DNA from: Lachnospiraceae bacterium
GTDB taxonomy: Bacteria; Bacillota; Clostridia; Lachnospirales; Lachnospiraceae
Assembly (NCBI GenBank): GCA_900771995.1
Contig: CAAGQC010000038.1
Coordinates: 1 to 33,146 of the forward strand
Length of the DNA: 33,146 bases
Direction of reading: 5' to 3'
In this document: positions 15,436 to 22,218 of the stretch, piece by piece
How the letters are laid out: the number at the start of each line of letters is the position of its first letter
How positions within the stretch are numbered: position 1 is the stretch's first letter
The notes under the pieces: model-generated
What the model was told of the DNA's origin: nothing
Seen by the model: only the letters and a program-made list of their open reading frames with translations
Databases searched by the model: none
Position numbers and translations under genes: made by a program

Positions 15436-15699
15436 TTATTCTCCCAGGCCGTTCTCTACAGCTTCCACCAATGTCTTCAAAGCTTCTGCCTCGTCCTCGC
15501 CTTCGCATACGAATTCGATCTCGTCTCCGCATTTTACACAGGCTCCCAATACACTGAGTACGCTCTTGGCATTCGCTGTATTCTCACGGAACTTGAAGGT
15601 AATGAGTGACTTGAACTGCATTGCCTCCTTACACAGAATTCCGGCGGGACGCAGATGCAGGCCCGTAGGATTCTTGATTACGACTTTCTGACTTACCAT
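15436..15699 (-). CDS. HPr-family phosphocarrier protein
   Basis: 87 residues, the normal HPr size. His15 lies in GLHLRPAG and Ser46 in NAKSVLSVLG. Both regulatory sites are thus present: phosphotransfer from enzyme I at His15, and HPr kinase/phosphorylase control of catabolite repression at Ser46. It is therefore more likely HPr than Crh, which lacks the His. Leu16 replaces the usual Ala in the GLHARPA motif. No ptsI is adjacent. GGAGGG lies eight bases before the ATG. The gene has its own promoter (15780-15808) and terminator (15380-15408). Whether it is the main HPr or a second paralogue cannot be told from this window. Confidence 0.88.
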   Translation of the reverse strand: MVSQKVVIKNPTGLHLRPAGILCKEAMQFKSLITFKFRENTANAKSVLSVLGACVKCGDEIEFVCEGEDEAEALKTLVEAVENGLGE

Positions 15700-15779
15700 A
15701 TAATAAACCCTCCAATATCTATATTATTCTGCATTATTCTCTCTGGTGTTATATTATTTTACTTTTCATTCACATTTCT

Positions 15780-15808
15780 ATCATAGCATGAATGAAAAGC
15801 ATTCACAA
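15780..15808 (-). promoter_or_regulatory. Sigma-A promoter of the HPr gene
   Basis: On the minus strand TTGTGA (plus 15803-15808), a 17-base spacer, then TATGAT (15780-15785) preceded by TGC. It gives a leader of about 75 bases. It starts 35 bases downstream of the glmM stop, which makes HPr independent of the cda operon. Confidence 0.55.
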
Positions 15809-15842
15809 GGGCTTTTACCCGACAACTTTCGGAATCTGTCTG

Positions 15843-17192
15843 CTAAAACATGATGTCCTGAATCAGGCTGGCAAGCTTCTGTGCCTCTTCCTGGATCACC
15901 TGCTGATCCTTGCCTTCGATCATGACTCTTACCAGAGGCTCTGTTCCGGAAGGACGGATCAGTACACGGCCTTCTCCTGCGAACTTTTCTTCCAGTTTTT
16001 GAATCGCTTCTGCGATCTCAGGGTATTCCATATATTTTTCTTTTTTATGATTTGCCACCTTCGCATTCACAAGGGCCTGGGGCAGTACCTCCATCACCTG
16101 TGCCAGTTCAGACAGAGGCTTGCCGGTATCCACCATGACCTGTAACAAATGCAGTGCGCTGAGCAGTCCGTCTCCGGTGGTATTCTCATCCAGGAAAATA
16201 ATGTGACCGGACTGTTCTCCGCCCAGGCTGGCGCCGATCTCCTTCATGCGCTCCAGCACGTATCGGTCGCCTACCTTGGTCTTCTCCATATGAATATTGT
16301 TCTTCTCCGCCATCAGGAAGAATCCCAGGTTACTCATAACGGTGGCTACGATGGTATCCTTCTTCAGGGTTCCGCGTTTCTTCATGTAATTGCCTACGAT
16401 AGCCATGATTTGGTCACCGTCTACGATCTTACCGTTCTCATCCACCGCCAGCAGTCTGTCTGCGTCTCCGTCAAAGGCCAGACCTACGTTCGCCTTCTCG
16501 TATACGACTCTCGCCTGCAGTTCCTCCATGTGGGTGGAGCCGCAGTTGGCATTGATATTGGTACCATCCGGATTATTGTGGATCGCTACCACGCTGCCGC
16601 CCAGTTCTTTCAGACATTCCACAGAAGTATAGAAGGAAGCTCCTTCCGCACAGTCTACCACGATCTTCAATCCGGTCAGGTCCACATTGACCGCTCTCAT
16701 GGCATGATTGATATACTCTTCTCTGGCATCGGTACGGTATTTGATCTTACCTACGCCGGGACCGATGGGGAACTTGATACCGGGCATGTTATTGCGGATC
16801 AGAGACTCGATCTCATCTTCCATGGCATCGGGAAGCTTATAGCCGTTGCCATCAAAAAATTTGATACCGTTAAATTCTACCGGATTATGAGAAGCGGAGA
16901 TCACAACTCCGGCATCTACTTTGTATTTCTTCGTCAGATAAGCCACTGCCGGTGTAGGGATCACACCCACATATATGCAGTTGGCACCTACCGAGCAGGC
17001 ACCGGCCATCAGGGCATTTGCCAGCATATCTCCGGATATTCTGGTATCACAGCCCACCATGATCGTAGGCTTGTGCTCATTCTCCTTGGTAAGTACATAA
17101 GCGCCCGCCTGCCCCAGCTGCATTGCCAGCATCGGAGTCAGTTCCTCATTGGCCACTCCGCGTACGCCATCTGTTCCAAACATTCTAGCCAT
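15843..17192 (-). CDS. glmM: Phosphoglucosamine mutase GlmM
   Basis: 449 residues, full length. It converts glucosamine-6-phosphate to glucosamine-1-phosphate, supplying UDP-GlcNAc for peptidoglycan. The start FGTDGVRG, the phosphoserine loop ISASHNP (Ser101), the metal loop DGDADR (Asp241, Asp243, Asp245) and the C-terminal phosphate-binding RPSGTEP are all present. It is the last gene of the eight-gene run and follows cdaR by 28 bases. In other Firmicutes GlmM binds CdaA and inhibits c-di-AMP synthesis, so the neighbourhood reflects a known physical link. Confidence 0.97.
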   Translation of the reverse strand: MARMFGTDGVRGVANEELTPMLAMQLGQAGAYVLTKENEHKPTIMVGCDTRISGDMLANALMAGACSVGANCIYVGVIPTPAVAYLTKKYKVDAGVVISASHNPVEFNGIKFFDGNGYKLPDAMEDEIESLIRNNMPGIKFPIGPGVGKIKYRTDAREEYINHAMRAVNVDLTGLKIVVDCAEGASFYTSVECLKELGGSVVAIHNNPDGTNINANCGSTHMEELQARVVYEKANVGLAFDGDADRLLAVDENGKIVDGDQIMAIVGNYMKKRGTLKKDTIVATVMSNLGFFLMAEKNNIHMEKTKVGDRYVLERMKEIGASLGGEQSGHIIFLDENTTGDGLLSALHLLQVMVDTGKPLSELAQVMEVLPQALVNAKVANHKKEKYMEYPEIAEAIQKLEEKFAGEGRVLIRPSGTEPLVRVMIEGKDQQVIQEEAQKLASLIQDIMF

Positions 17193-17220
17193 GATTAAAA
17201 AACCTCACATTCTATTTTAA

Positions 17221-18504
17221 TTATTGCATATCTTCATTCTTCAGCCGGATATGAATCGTGACATCATTTTCTATTGTAATGTCCTCCGACAGGTTAAATG
17301 TCACAGGAACCGCATAATTTCCCGGTGTCAGTTCCTCCACACTATTGTCTTCCATCCATTTCTCCAGATCCAGCACTCCTGTCACACTGTTGTCCCGCAG
17401 GATGCTGATGTTTCTCGACAAGCCGGATACCGTAATATCATAGGTATCTGCCACCGTGGTGATCTCTGCTTCCATGCCTTCCGGTACACCGCTGATCGAA
17501 ATATTCTCTACAGGCACCGACAGATCCTTGGTCACAACCGGCTCAATGTATACCGTTGCAGTGATCTTGCCGTCGAAGCTCTTATCCGCCAGTCTCACAT
17601 TGGAGGGCAGATAATCTTTCAGGTTAATGACATCCACCAGATCACCGGACTGTCCGGTAATGTTCATACGGTCTTCCGGTATGGTGATGGCAGATACTCC
17701 CAACAGTGTAGATGCCGTTCCGGCGATCTTCACCGTCGACAGGCTGCTCTCCACTTCTCCGGTTGCCATATAGCCGTCCTCCGGAACACCCATATACTTG
17801 ATCTCTACGGGAACTTCCTTCGTTGCCAGCACTTCTACCGTCATATGAGCGGAATCCACATTCTTCTTCACCGTCTCCAGGGTCAGTTCATTGTCATCCG
17901 CATCGTACAGCTTGATATCCACGTTGGCAGACAGACTGCTGGTGGAATCCGCCACATTGATGTCAACTCCCGCATGGTCGATCTGTGTGATCGCCGACTT
18001 GGGACCAGTCACTTCGATGTTCGTCTGATCCAGGGTCACATTGCCGATCATATAACCGGATGCCACTTCTCCCACGGTGGTGCTCTCCAGCTTGATCCAC
18101 TTGCTGGTCCTGTCTTCCACATTCAGGCGCACGGAATCGTGGTTGCCCTTGATCTCCACGGAATCGTTACTGATATTTTCACAGTAGTACGTGATGGCAA
18201 TGGTATTAATATCCGTCAGTTTGCTCATATCCGCTTCCGCCACGATATCGTTTCTGCGCAGTTCGGATTTTACAATGCTTTGGGGGCCGGTCACGGTTAC
18301 CCGCACCAGATTGGTATTGTCCAGTACTTCGTATACCTTGCCTTCTTCCTCCAGCAGGTCCGTATTGATCAGTCTGACCTGAATGTTATTAAAAGTCACC
18401 GTATCCTTGGGATCATAGATCTGTGCCACCAGGAACCACAGCACAAAGGCCAGCACCAGAGAAGCAAGTTTTAACCCAAGATTACGTGTCAGTAATTTTT
18501 TCAT
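17221..18504 (-). CDS. cdaR: YbbR-domain regulator of diadenylate cyclase, CdaR
   Basis: 427 residues: one N-terminal membrane segment (about 10-28) followed by about four repeated YbbR domains exposed outside the cell. Each carries a recurrent V-x-V-x-G-P/S turn (for example VTVTGPQSIV and IEVTGPKSAI). CdaR binds the membrane part of CdaA and modulates cyclic di-AMP production. The start codon overlaps the cdaA stop by four bases (ATGA), so translation is coupled. It should not be confused with the unrelated diacid regulator at 11035-12120. Confidence 0.95.
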   Translation of the reverse strand: MKKLLTRNLGLKLASLVLAFVLWFLVAQIYDPKDTVTFNNIQVRLINTDLLEEEGKVYEVLDNTNLVRVTVTGPQSIVKSELRRNDIVAEADMSKLTDINTIAITYYCENISNDSVEIKGNHDSVRLNVEDRTSKWIKLESTTVGEVASGYMIGNVTLDQTNIEVTGPKSAITQIDHAGVDINVADSTSSLSANVDIKLYDADDNELTLETVKKNVDSAHMTVEVLATKEVPVEIKYMGVPEDGYMATGEVESSLSTVKIAGTASTLLGVSAITIPEDRMNITGQSGDLVDVINLKDYLPSNVRLADKSFDGKITATVYIEPVVTKDLSVPVENISISGVPEGMEAEITTVADTYDITVSGLSRNISILRDNSVTGVLDLEKWMEDNSVEELTPGNYAVPVTFNLSEDITIENDVTIHIRLKNEDMQ

Positions 18505-19376
18505 TTCTTCTCACGGCTCCTTCCCTTCCAGATTCGCAGATTCTTATGTTCCTCTCCGGTATTGTTCAGGATCTTATGCATTCTGTCACGGAGGGATTCC
18601 GCATCCAGATTCCGCTCCAGTTTTCCTTCGTATGCCACACTGATCTTACCCGTCTCTTCGGATACGATCACTGTCAGGGAGTCTGTCACCTCCGAGATTC
18701 CCACACCGGCACGATGTCTGGTTCCCAGTTCCTTGCTCAGTCCCAGATTATCAGACAGCGGCAGATAGCAGGTCGCCGAGGCCACCCGGTTGCCCCTTAC
18801 GATCACAGCACCGTCATGTAACGGCGTATTATGCTCGAAAATGTTGATAAGCAGCTGACTGGTGACAATACCGTCCACGTCAATGCCGGTTCTCTCATAG
18901 TCCCGCAGGGAAACCTTCTGTTCAATAACGATCAGTGCACCGGTTTTTACCTTGCCCATTTCCACGCAGGCCTTGGTGATCTCATTGATGGTCTTCTCGG
19001 AAAATCCTTCGTCCACACGATGGTTGTTATCAAAGGGCAATACCGAGCTGATAATGTTCTTCTTGCCCAGTTCCTCCAACGCCTTTCGCAGTTCCGGCTG
19101 CAGCACCACTATGAGGGCTGTCACCGCAAAACTCAGCACATTCTGCGCCATCCACAGGATGGTCGTCATCCGGAAAAAATAAGCCAGCAGCAAAAAAATG
19201 AGGATGACAATCAGACCCTTGAGCAATACCCAGGCCCGGGTCGTTTTCATCCACACTAACGCATAATACAGCAGTACCGCAATGATCAGGATCTCGGCCA
19301 CATCGCCGAAATCCATGGTTGTGCGGTAACTGCTGAAATTTTTAATATATTCTGCCAGCTTATCCCCTAATTGCAT
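18501..19376 (-). CDS. cdaA: Diadenylate cyclase CdaA
   Basis: 291 residues. Three membrane segments occupy about 25-95, followed by the DAC domain. The two catalytic motifs are intact: DGA at 188-190 and RHR at 220-222, within GTRHRAGVGISE. It condenses two ATP into cyclic di-AMP, the second messenger for potassium and osmotic balance and wall homeostasis. It is followed by cdaR and glmM in the order conserved in Firmicutes. It is preceded by a 397-residue unknown membrane protein with a 15-base gap. Confidence 0.97.
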   Translation of the reverse strand: MQLGDKLAEYIKNFSSYRTTMDFGDVAEILIIAVLLYYALVWMKTTRAWVLLKGLIVILIFLLLAYFFRMTTILWMAQNVLSFAVTALIVVLQPELRKALEELGKKNIISSVLPFDNNHRVDEGFSEKTINEITKACVEMGKVKTGALIVIEQKVSLRDYERTGIDVDGIVTSQLLINIFEHNTPLHDGAVIVRGNRVASATCYLPLSDNLGLSKELGTRHRAGVGISEVTDSLTVIVSEETGKISVAYEGKLERNLDAESLRDRMHKILNNTGEEHKNLRIWKGRSREKK

Positions 19377-19391
19377 TTTCCATTAATCCCT

Positions 19392-20585
19392 TCAGAACAA
19401 TTCTTCATAATCATCGGAGTCATCCTGCTGGTTCGTATGCTCACCGCCGATGGTGACGCTTCTGCCACCGGATCTCTCATATCCGCGATAACCATTCTGC
19501 TGTCCGTACGGAACTCCGTTTCTGGCGGGGGTACGCTCTGTCACTACGCTTCTGGCCGTTCCTTCCGGGGTTCTGCCGATGCTTTGCATGCTTCTGGAAC
19601 TCTGGCCCGCAGGTCTGCTACCCTGTCCGGAGGTTCTGGTCTGCTGACCTGCCGGACGCCGCTGTGTATTGATCTTTTTTACTGTATTGGTAGGTGCCGC
19701 AACCGTCATCTTCGGCACGGCCTTTACATAATAGTAATACTCGTCATCTTCAAACTGTACCTTCTCGGTCCTGCTGTAGTCCAGACAGAATCGGAAGAAT
19801 TCTATGATCTTGCACACGATCACCGTAACGACCGCACCCAGCAGGGCGCTGAGAATGGAGAGGTTGGTGTCATACATCAGATCTCCCACCAGCAGGATCA
19901 GTACTTCGATCATGACTCCGGCGATCATGGCGATGGTCCAGGAATGATCCACACTCATTCTCCGGATCAGATATACTACAATAACCGTGATGGCAAATGC
20001 GGCGATGGTCACCAGCATTGCCTTATTGCCTAACATTCCGTCGATCAGAAGCCGCAGCTTTGCGGTGGCTTCTTCCGCACCCATGGAATTGATCGTGGGA
20101 GCATTGGTGATCACCGTCTGGATCAGATAGTAGACTACCACGCCGCAGCCCACCGATACGCAGGAAGCGGGAGTTCCGATCAGTCCCATTGCCACGGGCA
20201 TCACATAGGGAAGCTTAATCATGCACAGGATCGGTGTCAGCACCACCACCAGGGCTTCCTTCGCCGTAAATCTCAAAAACAGCAGATATAACAGCAGGAA
20301 AACCACCAGTCCCACCGCCGCTGTCTCCATGGACAGTGCATACATATGGAGCAATACAAATACCATTGCAAAAAATACCATAAATCCGGTCGGCAGGAAA
20401 GAGCACATCAGGGATACGATCAGTACAATGGCCATATTATCCAGCTTTGTCATATATCCCATTTTGCCGTTTATGATGCTCAGTACGATAAAACTGAGCA
20501 GAAATTTGATCACCGGCAGAATAAACGCTTCGTTTCTGCTGTAGATCTTCTTCAGACTTTCTCTTAATTCCAGTAAAGCAGTCAT
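19392..20585 (-). CDS. Unknown polytopic membrane protein upstream of cdaA
   Basis: 397 residues. I do not recognise a functional family. The first 270 residues contain about nine or ten hydrophobic segments, starting near residue 20. A conserved-looking FEDDEYYYYVKAVPK stretch follows the last one. The final 100 residues are a low-complexity, Arg/Gln/Gly/Ser-rich tail (QRRPAGQQTR and similar) ending in the acidic DDSDDYEELF, probably disordered and cytoplasmic. No ATPase or binding protein is adjacent, so an ABC permease label would be weak. GGAGG lies four bases before the ATG. The gene lies 15 bases before cdaA and 30 after the small membrane protein gene. A link to c-di-AMP signalling or cell-envelope function is inferred from the operon only. 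Confidence 0.85.
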   Translation of the reverse strand: MTALLELRESLKKIYSRNEAFILPVIKFLLSFIVLSIINGKMGYMTKLDNMAIVLIVSLMCSFLPTGFMVFFAMVFVLLHMYALSMETAAVGLVVFLLLYLLFLRFTAKEALVVVLTPILCMIKLPYVMPVAMGLIGTPASCVSVGCGVVVYYLIQTVITNAPTINSMGAEEATAKLRLLIDGMLGNKAMLVTIAAFAITVIVVYLIRRMSVDHSWTIAMIAGVMIEVLILLVGDLMYDTNLSILSALLGAVVTVIVCKIIEFFRFCLDYSRTEKVQFEDDEYYYYVKAVPKMTVAAPTNTVKKINTQRRPAGQQTRTSGQGSRPAGQSSRSMQSIGRTPEGTARSVVTERTPARNGVPYGQQNGYRGYERSGGRSVTIGGEHTNQQDDSDDYEELF

Positions 20586-20615
20586 ATTTCCTCCAGGTCA
20601 ATCTGTTCAGGCCGT

Positions 20616-21002
20616 TTACTCATTGTAAATGGAATTCAACTTCTTCAGATTGTTATAATAGCATTTCAGGCTCTTTTTGGCCTTTGCGTAGCGCAGGGAG
20701 CAGATCAGATAGGAAGCCGCTCCGTACACAACTACCGTTATTCCATAGTACAGCAGAACATTTTTTCCGAAGTCGATCAGATCCATTTTGTAAATATCCT
20801 GCATAAAATTCTCGAAATCATAGAAGATAAACAGGGCAAAGCAGACCGCATAGGCAATCGTTGCACACAGGATGGATTTCAACACCTGTATTGCAATATA
20901 ATCGCTGCGGAAGTAACGGCCGATGGCCATATTCTTCTTCCCCTCATTCTCTTCATAAGATGCCATTTGTGTCATCAGTATGACTTTTTCTTCGTTCAGC
21001 AT
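20616..21002 (-). CDS. Unknown small membrane protein
   Basis: 128 residues, no recognised family. An N-terminal cytoplasmic stretch (about 1-38) precedes two hydrophobic segments (about 39-63 and 85-107). A basic, Lys/Tyr-rich C-terminus (AKAKKSLKCYYNNLKKLN) follows. GGAGG precedes the ATG by four bases. It sits between yvyF and the 397-residue membrane protein gene in the same run. The stacking with the next gene suggests the two membrane proteins may act together, but the sequence gives no direct evidence. Confidence 0.82.
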   Translation of the reverse strand: MLNEEKVILMTQMASYEENEGKKNMAIGRYFRSDYIAIQVLKSILCATIAYAVCFALFIFYDFENFMQDIYKMDLIDFGKNVLLYYGITVVVYGAASYLICSLRYAKAKKSLKCYYNNLKKLNSIYNE

Positions 21003-21023
21003 AAATCCTCCGCTTGCAGATAC

Positions 21024-21428
21024 TTACAGGAAACGCATTCTCTCTCCGTCTCTGGGCGTTCTGTTGTTCTGCTGAGACATTGTCTGTTTCTTGGGCAGCA
21101 CGCTCTGCAGTTCCATAGACATATCGTATTTGCACTTTTCGCAGAATCTTCCGCTGCGGATCGGTGCACCGCATTTCTCACAGCTCAGCAGGATACTGGA
21201 TCCTTCTGTCAGTTCCAGTCTCTCTTCTCTCAGCCACTGCTGGATCTGGGACGGCTCTACATCACAGTTCTCCGATACCTCCTGAATGCCAACGCCGGGG
21301 TTCTCACGAATGTACTCCTTTACCTCCTGGAATTTTGCTTCCATGGTCTCACGGCAACGCGGGCACAGGAACGGGCCTGTCACATAGTTAAAAATACGTC
21401 CGCACATTCTGCAATTTCTTATATTCAT
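21024..21428 (-). CDS. yvyF: YvyF-like flagellar-operon zinc-ribbon protein
   Basis: 134 residues. The N-terminal zinc ribbon has Cys6, Cys9, Cys22 and Cys25. A helix-turn-helix-like segment follows (about 44-68, GVGIQEVSENCDVEPSQIQQWL). A second Cys cluster has Cys83, Cys86, Cys96 and Cys99. The C-terminal 30 residues are polar. This matches the YvyF family (TIGR03826-type flagellar operon protein), encoded next to comFC and flgM in B. subtilis. Here it also follows comFC directly, with a 21-base gap, but no flgM lies after it. The double zinc ribbon is clear; its molecular role is not established. Confidence 0.85.
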   Translation of the reverse strand: MNIRNCRMCGRIFNYVTGPFLCPRCRETMEAKFQEVKEYIRENPGVGIQEVSENCDVEPSQIQQWLREERLELTEGSSILLSCEKCGAPIRSGRFCEKCKYDMSMELQSVLPKKQTMSQQNNRTPRDGERMRFL

Positions 21429-21449
21429 TAGTATCTCACACCTTCCTGA

Positions 21450-22187
21450 TCATAATCCGGACCCACGGGCCAGAGTAACGCAATACACTTCCGACACTCC
21501 ATGTGCTTTTAGCAATGCTGTGATCTCGTCCAGGGTCGTGCCTGTCGTATAAATATCATCTACCAGAATAATCCGGTCATATAATTTTACATCATTTTGG
21601 CCTATAATAAAAGCCTTTTTCAAATTATTTTGCCGTTCTGCGGGATTTAACCGCTTCATGGGCACCGTGTTTTTCACCCTTTTCACCAGTTTTTCTTCCA
21701 CCGGCAGATGCAGGCTTCTCCCCAGGGCTCTTGCCAGGCAGGCTGCCTGGTTATATCCTCTGCTCCTCTGTTTGCGCCGATGAAGCGGTACCGGCACTAT
21801 GGCATCCGGATGCACGCCCCGGATAAAATCTCCCAGATATCTCCCCATTTCTTCCCCGAAAAAGTCCCCGTATTCCTGTCTCCCGCCATATTTGAACCGG
21901 TAGATCGACGGGGCGGCACAACCGTATTCATAGAGTGTTCTGGCCCTGTCATACCGGTGTTCCCTTCGCTTACAGTCACTGCATAATTCCCCCTCTCCGG
22001 ACAGTTTCTTTCCGCAGCGCATGCACCAGGGAGCCGCTACCACTTTTAATTTTGGCAGACACTCCGGGCAGATCTTTCTGCCGTACGGGCGTATGATTCT
22101 GTCACAGACCGGGCATCTTCGGGGGAACAGTAACTGTAATACTGTTTCTTTTATTTTGTTTCTGATGTTTCTGATCTTTTCCTGCAA
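21450..22187 (-). CDS. comFC: ComFC-like phosphoribosyltransferase-fold protein
   Basis: The proposed start is TTG at 22187, seven bases after GGGAG and 31 bases after the recD2 stop. The nearest in-frame ATG (22295) lies inside recD2 and would add 36 residues rich in Arg and His that look like an out-of-frame reading. This gives 245 residues. Two zinc-binding Cys sets (Cys25, Cys28, Cys40, Cys43; then Cys55, Cys58, Cys69, Cys72) precede a type I PRTase domain with the PRPP loop LVDDIYTTGTT at about 208-218. ComFC/GntX proteins act in natural transformation in competent species, probably in single-strand DNA handling. comFA is not adjacent; the recD2 helicase gene takes its place. Confidence 0.88.
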   Translation of the reverse strand: MQEKIRNIRNKIKETVLQLLFPRRCPVCDRIIRPYGRKICPECLPKLKVVAAPWCMRCGKKLSGEGELCSDCKRREHRYDRARTLYEYGCAAPSIYRFKYGGRQEYGDFFGEEMGRYLGDFIRGVHPDAIVPVPLHRRKQRSRGYNQAACLARALGRSLHLPVEEKLVKRVKNTVPMKRLNPAERQNNLKKAFIIGQNDVKLYDRIILVDDIYTTGTTLDEITALLKAHGVSEVYCVTLARGSGL

Positions 22188-22218
22188 TCTCCGGCTCCCT
22201 GTTTTCTCTCGGTAATGT

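Noticed and set aside
20585..20616. A separate promoter between the two unknown membrane protein genes
   Set aside because: The gap is 30 bases and is filled by the stop codon context and the ribosome binding site.
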